64,000 bases of DNA from Alistipes sp. UBA936 (GTDB lineage: Bacteria > Bacteroidota > Bacteroidia > Bacteroidales > Rikenellaceae). The stretch spans positions 1 through 64,000 of the forward strand of contig DBDI01000001.1 in assembly GCA_002293505.1 (NCBI GenBank). The letters run 5' to 3'. The position numbers and the translations under genes are program-made. The stretch's first letter is position 1. Every line of letters begins with the position of its first letter. The notes below the pieces were generated by a model, which did not search any database, was not told where the DNA came from, and was given only the letters and a program-made list of their open reading frames with translations. Of this stretch, positions 34,067 through 42,902 are shown piece by piece.

Positions 34067-35992
34067 ATGAACAAACATCTGAAACGTGAGGCCCTGTGGT
34101 GCTTCAAGCGGTGGACCAGAAAGCCCTGGGCGGCTTTCGCGGGTATGTGCCGCTTCAAGATCGGGGTGCTGGCCGTGACGATGTCGATCATCTTGCTTGC
34201 GACTAACTTCAGTGCCGGTGCACAGGACGTGTATCTGGATACGGTGAGGGTCGTGGGAAGAGCCAGCTCAGGCCCACCCACAACCCCGGTGCAGTCGCAA
34301 ACCCATCTACTGGTCGACAGGAAGGCAACTACACCTCTCGGGAACCCCGAGCAGGTGCTACGTCTTGCCCCAGCCGTCGACATCAGAGAGAGGGCAGGCA
34401 AGAGCATTCAGACCGACATCGCGATCCGCGGAGGCTCCTTCGATCAAACAATGGTGATGCTGAACGGCATCGACTTCTCAGACCCAAGAACGGGGCATCA
34501 ATCTCACTCACTACCGGTCGATCTGGATATCCTGGGAGATATCGCAGTAGTGGACTATGTTACCCAACCCGGAGCACTATCCGGAGCGGTGGACTTCAGA
34601 ACAGCGGCAATGTGGCCGCGCTACATTCGGGCTCGCCTCGAAGGAGGAGAGTGGGGCTACGGCTACGGAAACGTGTCGGGAGCTTGGAACTCGGGCGACA
34701 ACCGGCTCTCGGTACTCGGGGCCGGATCGTATCGCCGAAGCGACGGCTATCGCCACAACACCGATTTCTGGAACGTGAACGCATACACGCGTGTGGTGTG
34801 GGATTCGCCCAGAGCGGGGTATTTCGATGTGCAGGGAGGATTCCAGAGGAGGGAGTGGGGCTCGAATGGCTTCTACTCGCTACGCTATCCGGATCAGTTC
34901 GAGAGCACCCTGACGGGGCTGGCATCGGTGAGGTGGCTACGCTCGTGGGGAAGGCTGAGGCTGGGTGTGGTGGGAAGCTTCCGCCAGAATGACGACAACT
35001 TCCAAATGCAAAGAGGGAATCCAACCACGATTCCATTCAACGAGCACACGAGCTACAGTCTGCACGGCTCGCTGGTGGGCCACTACGACTGGAAGCGAGC
35101 GGGAGTAACCTCGTTCGGAGCAGCGCTGACGTATCATCAGATGTTCAGCACGGCGATGGGCGACGGGAACGAGTCGAGGCGGCTGGGAAGCGTGTGGCTG
35201 GGTCACAGAAAGAGCTGGAAAAGGCTATGGGTGAGCGGGCTGGCAACGCTGGTGATGACGCCGTACGGCACGGATGGAACATTCGGAGCGGAGGCGGGAT
35301 GGAGAGCGGGACGAGTGGTGAGCCTGAAGGCGGGTGCGACGCGCTCGATGAGACTACCGACGTTCACAGAGTTGTTCTACAATGTGGCGACATATCATCC
35401 GAACCCGAATCTGAAGCCCGAGGCGGCGATGATATATCGTTTGCAGGCCGATGCGGTGAAGGATGTGTGGGGAGCAACAGCCGCGGTCTACTATCGAGAC
35501 ACCAAGAGAGTCATCGACTGGGAGCAACATCCGGACGGAGACTGGTATTCGACACAGCTGAACAGGCTGGGAACCGTAGGAGCCGAACTCTCGGGGAGGT
35601 ATCTTACCAAGGAGGGCGTGCTGAGGATGGCGGTACTGAGCTACGGCTTCACCCATTCGGACAAGAACGTCAAAACGGGATACATCTCAAAGTATGCGCT
35701 GGACTATATGCACCACAAGGTGGCGGCAGTGGTAGGCGTGGGCGCGGGAGATTTCACGCTGGCGCTGACCGGATCGTACTACGATCGAGTGGGAAGCTAC
35801 ATAGCAGCCGACGGAGAGCAGAAGGGCTACGAACCCTATTTCCTGCTGGACGGGCGGCTGGCGTGGGAGCGAAGGGAAGTGCAGGTCTATGTGGATGCGA
35901 CCAATCTATTGGGCACCCGGTACTATGACTTTGGCGGGCTACCGATGCCGGGGACGTGGGTGTCTGCGGGGATCGTGCTAACCATTAAATAG
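34067..35992 (+). CDS. TonB-dependent outer-membrane receptor
   Basis: A 641-residue beta-barrel receptor. An unusually long basic N-terminus (MNKHLKREALWCFKRWTRK and following) precedes the hydrophobic signal (about 28-48). This form is known in a set of Bacteroidetes BtuB-like receptors. The plug domain holds DIAIRGGSFDQTMVMLNGID, and barrel strands alternate aromatic residues to a C-terminal hydrophobic strand (WVSAGIVLTIK). The ligand is unknown. It lacks the riboswitch that precedes the second receptor at 58.5-60.6 kb. Its 3' end overlaps the convergent radA gene by 15 bases. Confidence 0.85.
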   Translation: MNKHLKREALWCFKRWTRKPWAAFAGMCRFKIGVLAVTMSIILLATNFSAGAQDVYLDTVRVVGRASSGPPTTPVQSQTHLLVDRKATTPLGNPEQVLRLAPAVDIRERAGKSIQTDIAIRGGSFDQTMVMLNGIDFSDPRTGHQSHSLPVDLDILGDIAVVDYVTQPGALSGAVDFRTAAMWPRYIRARLEGGEWGYGYGNVSGAWNSGDNRLSVLGAGSYRRSDGYRHNTDFWNVNAYTRVVWDSPRAGYFDVQGGFQRREWGSNGFYSLRYPDQFESTLTGLASVRWLRSWGRLRLGVVGSFRQNDDNFQMQRGNPTTIPFNEHTSYSLHGSLVGHYDWKRAGVTSFGAALTYHQMFSTAMGDGNESRRLGSVWLGHRKSWKRLWVSGLATLVMTPYGTDGTFGAEAGWRAGRVVSLKAGATRSMRLPTFTELFYNVATYHPNPNLKPEAAMIYRLQADAVKDVWGATAAVYYRDTKRVIDWEQHPDGDWYSTQLNRLGTVGAELSGRYLTKEGVLRMAVLSYGFTHSDKNVKTGYISKYALDYMHHKVAAVVGVGAGDFTLALTGSYYDRVGSYIAADGEQKGYEPYFLLDGRLAWERREVQVYVDATNLLGTRYYDFGGLPMPGTWVSAGIVLTIK

Positions 35993-37378
35993 GTACTTGC
36001 CCAGCTCGTCAATTCGATTGATGTAACAAACCTCCAAGCCTGTCGGAATCTTCGGCAGGCTTTTTCTCAGGTAACCGGAGACGACGATGCGTTTGAAACC
36101 CAAGCGAGCAGCCTCGGCGATACGCTGCTCGGATCGAGGAGCGGGCCGAACCTCGCCGGAAAGTCCGACCTCGCCAGCCAAAGCAACGCCGGGATCGATG
36201 GCGCGGTCGAAGTAAGAGGAGAGAACGGCAGCGCAAACAGCGAGGTCGAGTCCGGTATCGGCGATACGAAAACCGCCGGCAAAGTTCAGAAAAACGTCCT
36301 TAGTACCGAGCTTCAGACCGGCGCGTTTTTCGAGAACAGCGAGAAGCATATTGAGCCGCCGAGCCTCGAAACCGGTGGCCGAACGCTGGGGAGTACCGTA
36401 AGCAGCCCCGGAAACGAGGGCCTGAGTCTCGATAAGGTAAGGTCGGATACCGTCGACAGAAGCCCCGACGGCGATACCGCTGAGAGGCTCCTCGTAATCG
36501 CCGAGAAGGATCTCGGAAGGATTGGAAACCTCGACCAGACCCTGGCCGCGCATCTCGAAGACCCCGATCTCGAATGTCGCCCCGAACCGGTTCTTAACCC
36601 CACGAAGGATACGGTAAATACCGGCGTCATCGCCCTCGAAGGAGAGAACGACGTCGACGATATGTTCCAGAACCTTGGGTCCGGCGATCGCACCGTCCTT
36701 GGTGATGTGGCCGATGAGAATGATCCCCGTACCGTGGGTCTTGGCGTATTTGAGGAGAGTGGCCGCGCACTCGCGAACCTGAGAAACGCTACCGGGAGAG
36801 GAGTCCAAAAGCTCGGTGTAGATAGTCTGGATGGAGTCGATGACGATCAGGTTCGGAGAGAGGGCTTCGGCCTGGGAGATGATATTTTCGAGCAACGTTT
36901 CGGCGTAAACGAAGCACTCCTCGGAGCCGTTCTGACCGACCCGCTCGGCGCGCATCTTGATCTGCTGGGGAGACTCCTCGCCGGAGACGTAAAGAGTACG
37001 AAGGCCGCTCTGGCTGAGAGCGATCTGGAGCGAAAGGGTCGACTTACCGATGCCGGGCTCGCCGCCCAAAAGGATGAACGACCCGGGAACCATACCGCCC
37101 GAAAAACCCTCGCCAGATCCGCCGAGAACGCGGTTAACCTCGCCGATACCGAGGTCGATACGAGCCAGTTCGTCGCGAGCAATCTCGCCGACGGGAGTGG
37201 GTTTCGAGGCGCCCTCGGACGAGCGAACCATACCGCGAGGCCCGGAAGCAGAAGACTCCTTGACCACGATCTCCTCCACGAAAGTGTTCCACTCGCCGCA
37301 AGCAGGGCAACGACCCATCCATTTGGGCTGCTCGTTACCGCACGAAGAGCAAAAGTATGCCTTTTTGACCTTTGCCAT
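35978..37378 (-). CDS. radA: DNA repair protein RadA
   Basis: A 466-residue branch-migration ATPase. A C4 zinc finger (CSSCGNEQPKWMGRCPAC) precedes a RecA-like core with Walker A GGEPGIGKST and the RadA-specific KNRFG motif in RGVKNRFGATFEIG. A Lon-like C-terminal domain follows (about 290-460). The ATG at 37378 starts MAKVKKAYFC. An upstream reading crosses the rseP stop. It is the last gene of the run M23-dxr-GH18-rseP-radA, one base after rseP. Confidence 0.95.
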   Translation of the reverse strand: MAKVKKAYFCSSCGNEQPKWMGRCPACGEWNTFVEEIVVKESSASGPRGMVRSSEGASKPTPVGEIARDELARIDLGIGEVNRVLGGSGEGFSGGMVPGSFILLGGEPGIGKSTLSLQIALSQSGLRTLYVSGEESPQQIKMRAERVGQNGSEECFVYAETLLENIISQAEALSPNLIVIDSIQTIYTELLDSSPGSVSQVRECAATLLKYAKTHGTGIILIGHITKDGAIAGPKVLEHIVDVVLSFEGDDAGIYRILRGVKNRFGATFEIGVFEMRGQGLVEVSNPSEILLGDYEEPLSGIAVGASVDGIRPYLIETQALVSGAAYGTPQRSATGFEARRLNMLLAVLEKRAGLKLGTKDVFLNFAGGFRIADTGLDLAVCAAVLSSYFDRAIDPGVALAGEVGLSGEVRPAPRSEQRIAEAARLGFKRIVVSGYLRKSLPKIPTGLEVCYINRIDELGKYLFNG

Positions 37379-37379
37379 A

Positions 37380-38543
37380 CTACTTGATGAAGAAGCGGTA
37401 AATATCGTTCCAGAAAGCCAGCACAAGCAAGCCGAGCAGAAGGATCATACCGACCATCTGAGCCCCCTCGAGAAACCGGTCGGAAGGCTTACGGCGGGTG
37501 ATGACCTCCCAGAGGAGAAACAGGACGTGACCGCCGTCCAAAGCGGGAATCGGCAACAGGTTCATAACAGCGAGGATGATCGACAACATCCCCGTAACGT
37601 GCCAGAACCGGAACCAATCCCACTCGCCCGGAAAGATACTACCGATAGTGATGAAGCTACCGACCTGTTTGTAAGCCTTGGTGTCGGGAGAGATGATCAG
37701 GGCGAGCTGATCCCAGTAACTACCGATCTCAGCACCGGTCCTACGGAACCCGGCCCCGATAGCCTCCCAAAGGGAGTAACGGTGAGACCGGACGGGAAGA
37801 TGCTCAGCGATGGCGGCCTGGTACTCGGGCAAGAAGTCGAGAGGTGAGGCACCACTTGCCAGAACGAGAGAGTCGGCAGAAAACGGAACGCGAGGCAACA
37901 TAAAGTTCTCGCTCTCCAACATATGGGAGATATAATCGCGGGGAATCACAACCTCGGCGGGCCGGTCGTCACGAAGAACCTCGACCACGCGGACGCGACC
38001 GATCATCATATCGGGGTAGACTCTGCCGAAGCTACCGGAGACAGGCTCGCCATCGAAGGAGACGATACGGTCGCCGTCCTGAAAGCCAATTTCCTCGGCC
38101 AGCTCGTTGAAGTAGTAACCCCAACGAAGGTCGCTGTTGTCGATATAGGTGTCGCCCCAGTGGAAGCTCATAGCGATGTAGATCAAGCAAGCCGTGAGCA
38201 CGTTCATAGCAACCCCGCTAACCATAACGATGAGCCGTTGCCAAGCAGGTTTCGACCGGAACTCCCAAGGCTGAAGAGGAGATTTCATAGCCTCGGTGTC
38301 CATACTCTCGTCGATCATACCGGAGATCTTACAGTAACCACCGAACGGGACCCAACCGATACCGAATGTCGTCTCGCCGATACGAAACTTGAGGAGCGAA
38401 AAACCGCCGGCATCGAAGAAGAGGTAGAACTTCTCGACACGGATACCGAACCAACGAGCGGTGAGGTAGTGCCCCAACTCGTGGAAGAAAACCAGAAGCG
38501 AGAGGCTGAGAATGAGTTGCAGGATTTTGATTAGTACTTCCAT
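37380..38543 (-). CDS. rseP: Site-2 protease RseP (M50), short form
   Basis: A 387-residue inner-membrane zinc protease. HELGH lies in TM1 (VFFHELGHYLTARWFGI). A PDZ-like domain covers about 120-180 (LAEEIGFQDGDRIVSFDGEPV). The second metal site is NLLPIPALDGGHVLF near the C-terminus. Bacteroidales homologues I know are nearer 440-450 residues with two PDZ domains, so one may be reduced here. It cleaves transmembrane regulators or signal peptides. The start overlaps the GH18 stop by one base (TAATG). Confidence 0.9.
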   Translation of the reverse strand: MEVLIKILQLILSLSLLVFFHELGHYLTARWFGIRVEKFYLFFDAGGFSLLKFRIGETTFGIGWVPFGGYCKISGMIDESMDTEAMKSPLQPWEFRSKPAWQRLIVMVSGVAMNVLTACLIYIAMSFHWGDTYIDNSDLRWGYYFNELAEEIGFQDGDRIVSFDGEPVSGSFGRVYPDMMIGRVRVVEVLRDDRPAEVVIPRDYISHMLESENFMLPRVPFSADSLVLASGASPLDFLPEYQAAIAEHLPVRSHRYSLWEAIGAGFRRTGAEIGSYWDQLALIISPDTKAYKQVGSFITIGSIFPGEWDWFRFWHVTGMLSIILAVMNLLPIPALDGGHVLFLLWEVITRRKPSDRFLEGAQMVGMILLLGLLVLAFWNDIYRFFIK

Positions 38544-39481
38544 TACAGTGTCTTCTTGATTACGCCCAGAAGCGAGTGCTCACCCTCCACGTCGTGATCC
38601 AACTGCCAGATCATTATACCACCGTAGTGCTGAGCCAGGCGGCATTTCTTACGCATAGTACGGTGGCCGTTATAACCGAATTTACCGGAGCGGTCGCCGC
38701 GCCAAGCTTTCGGGTCCGCAGCAAGGATATCACTCCAACCCCAACTGTCGCCAAAGCCGCCGTCGGAGGGGTAACCGTAGAAAGGAACACCGACAACGAT
38801 GTTGTGAGGCTCGATGCCGCGAACCTTGTGGTAGTGGCGGGCCATTGTGTCGGCAAGCCCGACGGTGGAGTGAGCCTCGAACGGCCCGTCGTAAGCCATA
38901 ATGTTGATGAAGTCGAAGCAACGGAACGTAGCGTCGGAGATGTCGTCAGAAAACCAGGTCGAGACAGCAGTCGTCAACAGAACACCGTTTTGTGAACAAT
39001 GTTTGCCCAATTCTACCACCCAAGCCTCATAATTGTTCCACAACACGTGGCCGGGGCCCTCTTCGAGGTCGAGGTCGACACCGTCGAAGCCGTAACGGTC
39101 GACATACTCCATAATCTTGAGGCAGAACGCCTCGCGGCTTTCGGGTGTTGCGATCAGGGCGGGGTAGTTCTTACCGCCGCCGCCACCGCCGAGAGAAGCC
39201 ACGACCTTCACGTCGTGCTCGTGGGCAGTGGAGATGATGTGAGAGAGCATCTCGGGCTCGGAGCGGAAGGGATTCTGCATAACGCCGAGAGTGTCGGGAT
39301 TACAGAAGGCGATGTTGATGTGAGTGAGAGCGTCCCAGTCGAGCCGGTCGACAACCCCGTAACTCCACGAGGGAATGTAACCAACGACGCGAAGAGGATG
39401 GTCGTGTTTGGGCGGCAATTTTTTCGCCCCGGCAACTGAAGCGACAAGCAGAAGGGCCGCCAGAAAGAGAAGTTTTTTCAT
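38543..39481 (-). CDS. Secreted GH18 glycoside hydrolase
   Basis: A 312-residue exported protein (signal peptide 1-18). The GH18 barrel shows THINIAFCNP on strand 2, VVASLGGGGGGKNY on strand 3 and the catalytic GFDGVDLDLEEG with the general acid Glu. MAYDGPFEAHS and the closing GGIMIWQLDHDVEG complete the fold. Substrates could be chitin-like or N-glycan core GlcNAc. It lies between dxr and rseP with 4-base and 1-base overlaps, so it is co-transcribed with core genes, which is unusual for a glycan-degrading enzyme. Confidence 0.88.
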   Translation of the reverse strand: MKKLLFLAALLLVASVAGAKKLPPKHDHPLRVVGYIPSWSYGVVDRLDWDALTHINIAFCNPDTLGVMQNPFRSEPEMLSHIISTAHEHDVKVVASLGGGGGGKNYPALIATPESREAFCLKIMEYVDRYGFDGVDLDLEEGPGHVLWNNYEAWVVELGKHCSQNGVLLTTAVSTWFSDDISDATFRCFDFINIMAYDGPFEAHSTVGLADTMARHYHKVRGIEPHNIVVGVPFYGYPSDGGFGDSWGWSDILAADPKAWRGDRSGKFGYNGHRTMRKKCRLAQHYGGIMIWQLDHDVEGEHSLLGVIKKTL

Positions 39482-40617
39482 AATTGTGCTATTTTTCGCG
39501 ATTCGGTATTGCAATGTATGTAATCCTCAAGGGAGGGGTTCGGTATGTTTTCGGCACGGTCGAGAGTGCGACGGATGGTCTCCACGATGTCGAGGAAACC
39601 GATACGTCCGGCGAGAAAGTCGGCAACAGCGACCTCGTTGGCAGCGTTGAGAGTGCAAAGAGCAGTACCGCCGGCGAGAAGGCAATCGCGGGTGAGCCCG
39701 AGGGCGGGGTAACGGATCTGGTCGACCTCCGAGAAAGTCAACGACGGAAAGTCGGCCCACGGAAAGGGAGGGCAGGGAGTGCTCAGGCGCTCGGGAAACG
39801 ACAGGGCGTAAGAGATAGGAACGTGCATATCGGGCAAGCCGAGCTGAGCCTTCAGGGCCCCGTCCTCGAACTCGACCATAGAGTGGATAACAGATTGAGG
39901 GTGGAGAAGCACGTCAATCTTTTCGGGCGGAAGGCGAAACAACCAATGGGCCTCGACAACCTCGAAACCCTTGTTAACCAGAGTTGCAGAATCGATAGTG
40001 ATCTTAGGGCCCATAGACCAGTTGGGGTGGGCGAGGGCCTGAGCAGCGGAAACGGAGCGGAGTTCGGGGAGCGGAACGTCGCGAAGAGCGCCGCCGGAAG
40101 CAGTGAGGATGACGCGCCGGAGAGGAGAAGATTCACCGACAAGGCACTGGAGGATGGCGGAGTGCTCGGAGTCGATAGGAACGACGGGAACGCGGTGGAG
40201 GTGAGCAAGGCGCATAACCAACTCGCCGGCAACGACGAGGCTCTCCTTATTAGCCAGAGCGACTTTCTTACCAGCCTCGATAGCGCGAACGGTGGGAAGA
40301 AGCCCGGAGTAACCGACAAGAGCGTTAACGGTAACGTCGACATTACCGGCAGCCCCGGCAGCAGCAACGGCATCCTCACCGGCGAAAACCTTGACGGGCA
40401 AGTCTGAGAGAGCCTCCTGGAGAGGTTCCCAGAACTCCTTACAAGCAATCACGACGCTGTCAGGTTCGAGGGCGCGAGCCTGCTGAGCAAGCAACTGCCA
40501 ATTACTACAGGCAGTGAGGCAGATCGTCTCGAACAACTCGGGGTGGGCACCAAGGATCTCCACGGTCTGACGACCGATCGACCCGGTCGACCCCAAAACT
40601 GCAACACGCTGACGCAT
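39478..40617 (-). CDS. dxr: 1-deoxy-D-xylulose 5-phosphate reductoisomerase
   Basis: A 379-residue NADPH enzyme of the MEP isoprenoid pathway. The N-terminus VAVLGSTGSIGRQTVEIL binds NADPH. NKESLVVAGELV, PIDSEHSAI and LTASGGALRD are the conserved active-site stretches, and NPNWSMGPKITIDSATLVNK is nearly intact (HPNWSMGPKIT). It overlaps GH18 by four bases and follows the M23-like gene by 11 bases. Confidence 0.96.
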   Translation of the reverse strand: MRQRVAVLGSTGSIGRQTVEILGAHPELFETICLTACSNWQLLAQQARALEPDSVVIACKEFWEPLQEALSDLPVKVFAGEDAVAAAGAAGNVDVTVNALVGYSGLLPTVRAIEAGKKVALANKESLVVAGELVMRLAHLHRVPVVPIDSEHSAILQCLVGESSPLRRVILTASGGALRDVPLPELRSVSAAQALAHPNWSMGPKITIDSATLVNKGFEVVEAHWLFRLPPEKIDVLLHPQSVIHSMVEFEDGALKAQLGLPDMHVPISYALSFPERLSTPCPPFPWADFPSLTFSEVDQIRYPALGLTRDCLLAGGTALCTLNAANEVAVADFLAGRIGFLDIVETIRRTLDRAENIPNPSLEDYIHCNTESRKIAQL

Positions 40618-40628
40618 CGACCTTCCCC

Positions 40629-41465
40629 CTAAAAGACTATGTAATTCTCCGGGTCGACCGGAGTACCGTTAAACCACAATTCGAACCCGAGAGGAGAAGC
40701 AACCCCGATAATCTCACCGGCCTTGACGCGAGCACCGACCGATTTCTCGACAGCAGAGAGGCGGCGGTAAACGGAGACGAGGTTGTCGGCGTGCTGGATC
40801 TGGACGATGTGACCGCCCTCGGGAGACCAAACGGAGAGAATAACGCTACCGTCGCGAACAGCAACAACGGGGTGGTTGGCAGTAGTGAGGATCTCGACAC
40901 CGAAGTTACCATTGACGGGACTGAAGCGAGTCTGAACAAGTCCCTGAACAGGAGGAACAAGGTCGCTACCGACAGCAGAAGAACGAGGAGAAGAAACCGA
41001 AGCCGACAAAGAAAGATCGCCGGAAGCAGCCTCCATACGGGCCCTCAGGAGAGAGTCGGCGAGGGAGGGCGCAACGAGGGTCTTGTCCTGCATCTCGACA
41101 GAGTCGCCGATGCGAGAAACGTCGCGAATAATGGGAGTCTTACCCTCCATAATCAGGGCGATGTTGTCGCTATAAAGAGTGAGGTTACCCATCTGGCGCT
41201 CCAAAGAGTCGAGCCGCATAACGTTGGCAATCAACAATTCGCGAGAACGGTTACCCGGATAACCGCCGAGAGTGTCCATAACGGGAGTGTAGACGACCAG
41301 AAGGATAACACCGACGATCACAACCAACAACAGCGACACAGCGCCGACCAAAATACGCCCGCCACTTATATATATATGCCAACGCTCGCGACCGTCGTCG
41401 GGGTCGAGCATCGCCACCTTCTGTTTCGCCACAAACCCACGCCACCAATTTTTCAGCCTTTCCAT
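40629..41465 (-). CDS. M23/LytM-like protein lacking zinc ligands
   Basis: A 278-residue bitopic membrane protein. The cytoplasmic N-terminus is followed by TM about 38-62, a periplasmic helical region and a C-terminal LytM fold (about 185-278). Zinc sites are gone: the expected HxxxD segment reads NGNFGVEI and the expected HxH reads SPLGFELWFNG. It is therefore probably a non-catalytic activator or scaffold, as in EnvC-type proteins. The ATG at 41465 lies five bases after TAACTTTG (leaderless). It leads the dxr run. Confidence 0.82.
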   Translation of the reverse strand: MERLKNWWRGFVAKQKVAMLDPDDGRERWHIYISGGRILVGAVSLLLVVIVGVILLVVYTPVMDTLGGYPGNRSRELLIANVMRLDSLERQMGNLTLYSDNIALIMEGKTPIIRDVSRIGDSVEMQDKTLVAPSLADSLLRARMEAASGDLSLSASVSSPRSSAVGSDLVPPVQGLVQTRFSPVNGNFGVEILTTANHPVVAVRDGSVILSVWSPEGGHIVQIQHADNLVSVYRRLSAVEKSVGARVKAGEIIGVASPLGFELWFNGTPVDPENYIVF

Positions 41466-41470
41466 AAGCA

Positions 41471-41499
41471 CAAAGTTACGAAAAAAGATCGTATCTTTG
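41471..41499. promoter_or_regulatory. Divergent promoters: M23-dxr run and nucleotidyltransferase
   Basis: Minus-strand TAACTTTG (41471-41478) lies five bases before the M23-like ATG. Plus-strand TATCTTTG (41492-41499) lies 29 bases before the nucleotidyltransferase ATG at 41529. Confidence 0.6.
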
Positions 41500-41528
41500 T
41501 GTCAAACTATCTTAAACCGACTTTTATT

Positions 41529-42467
41529 ATGCCACAAATGACACTTGTAGTACTGGCGGCGGGAATGGGCTCGCGCTATGGTTCACTCAAACAGATGGAC
41601 GGGGTGGGGCCCGGAGGAGAAGCGATCATCGACTATTCGATCTATGACGCCATCAGGGCGGGTTTCACAAAGGTCGTATTTGTAATCAGGCACTCGTTCG
41701 AGAAGGATTTCAGGGAGATTTTTTCAGCCGACAGGTTCGGAGGGCGGATCGAAGTCGATTTTGTGTTTCAGGAGTTGGAAAACTTACCGGCGGGTGTGAC
41801 CGTACCGGAAGGACGCGAAAAACCCTGGGGAACCAACCACGCGGTGATGATGGCGGCGAGTGCGGTAAAGGGGCCGTTCGCGGTGATCAATGCGGATGAT
41901 TTCTATGGGCGAGAGTCGTTCGAAGTGCTGGGGAGGTACCTGTCGACGCTGGATGGGAAGGAGAACCGCTATGCGATGGTGGGATTCTCGATCTCGAACA
42001 CGCTGTCGGAAAACGGAACTGTGTCGAGAGGAGTGTGTGCGGTGGATGGAGAAGGAAACCTGACAACGATCACGGAACGCCACGGGATAGAGCGCAAGGC
42101 GGATGGCCAGATAGTCTACACGGATGCGGACGGAAGTCAACACCCGCTGGGAGACGATACCCCGGTGTCTATGAATACGTTCGGTTTCACGCCGGACTAT
42201 TTCAGGCACTCGGAAAGGATGTTCAGAGAGTTTTTGAGCAAACCCGAAACGATGGCAAATCTGAAGTCGGAATTCTATATAGCATTGGTAGTCGATGAAC
42301 TGATCAAGAGCGGAACGGCAAAGATGAAAGTGTTACCGACGACGGCAAAGTGGTTCGGGGTAACCTACAAGGCAGACAGGCCGGATGTGGTGGAGAGGCT
42401 GAGGGCGTTGGTAGATGCGGGAGAGTATCCGGAATTTTTATGGGCCGGAACGCCGTCGGCGATTTAA
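41529..42467 (+). CDS. Sugar-phosphate nucleotidyltransferase-like protein
   Basis: A 312-residue GT-A fold nucleotidyltransferase. LVVLAAGMGSRYGSLKQMDG resembles the NTP-binding signature, followed by PGGEAIIDYSIYDA. EKPWGTNHAVMMAA and FAVINADDFYG supply the metal-binding Asp. It has the size and pattern of Bacteroidales NTP_transferase proteins that often stand near aminosugar or choline-phosphate genes. No kinase domain is fused. The substrate is unknown. The stop overlaps the convergent HsdR-N gene by four bases. Confidence 0.8.
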   Translation: MPQMTLVVLAAGMGSRYGSLKQMDGVGPGGEAIIDYSIYDAIRAGFTKVVFVIRHSFEKDFREIFSADRFGGRIEVDFVFQELENLPAGVTVPEGREKPWGTNHAVMMAASAVKGPFAVINADDFYGRESFEVLGRYLSTLDGKENRYAMVGFSISNTLSENGTVSRGVCAVDGEGNLTTITERHGIERKADGQIVYTDADGSQHPLGDDTPVSMNTFGFTPDYFRHSERMFREFLSKPETMANLKSEFYIALVVDELIKSGTAKMKVLPTTAKWFGVTYKADRPDVVERLRALVDAGEYPEFLWAGTPSAI

Positions 42468-42871
42468 AAGAAGTCTGGCAATTCGGTCAGAGGAGTGTAG
42501 CAGCCGTCGGGGTCGACCTCGTAAAGATAGTGGTCGGAGCCGTTGGTGAGCATCACGAAGCGGGCGCCCAAGCGGGCATTATAACGAAAAGCCTGAGCGA
42601 GGGTCGTGTCGGTGATCTTGACGTCGGGAGCCTTACACTCGACCAACAGAAGAGGGCTGGCATTGTGGTCAAAAACCACGATGTCAGCCCTTTGAGTTGT
42701 ACCGTTCATCTCGACGGGGAACTCCTGAGCGATGCTGGTGGGAGGTATGCCACAGCCTTTTTCGGCCTTTGGAGCGGTGAGGAACTCCAGAACCCGCCGC
42801 CGAACACGCTCCTCGGGGGTCAACACTAAGTGGCGGCCACGAACCTTGTCCCAAACTCGCTTTGTTGTCAT
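42464..42871 (-). CDS. Stand-alone HsdR N-terminal domain nuclease-like protein
   Basis: A 135-residue protein with a type I restriction enzyme R N-terminal (HSDR_N) fold. The PD-(D/E)xK residues are visible: Asp in QRADIVVFD and ECK in LLLVECKAP. No helicase motor, HsdM or HsdS is present, so it is not part of a restriction system here. Stand-alone forms are common in Bacteroidetes and their function is not established. The start at 42871 lies 23 bases after a TATCTTTG that overlaps the neighbouring gene's start codon. Confidence 0.8.
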   Translation of the reverse strand: MTTKRVWDKVRGRHLVLTPEERVRRRVLEFLTAPKAEKGCGIPPTSIAQEFPVEMNGTTQRADIVVFDHNASPLLLVECKAPDVKITDTTLAQAFRYNARLGARFVMLTNGSDHYLYEVDPDGCYTPLTELPDFF

Positions 42872-42880
42872 AAAAATCGT

Positions 42881-42902
42881 TATCTTTGTAAAAACAAAGA
42901 TA
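42881..42902. promoter_or_regulatory. Palindromic face-to-face promoter pair
   Basis: TATCTTTG on the plus strand (42881-42888) and its mirror CAAAGATA (42895-42902) form a 22-bp dyad around TAAAAA. The two -7 elements point at each other, and the minus-strand one includes the A of the ATG at 42902. Only one can be open at a time. Confidence 0.55.

Noticed and set aside
42464..42871. Type I restriction system
   Set aside because: Only the HsdR N-terminal nuclease-like domain is present, with no helicase, HsdM or HsdS gene.
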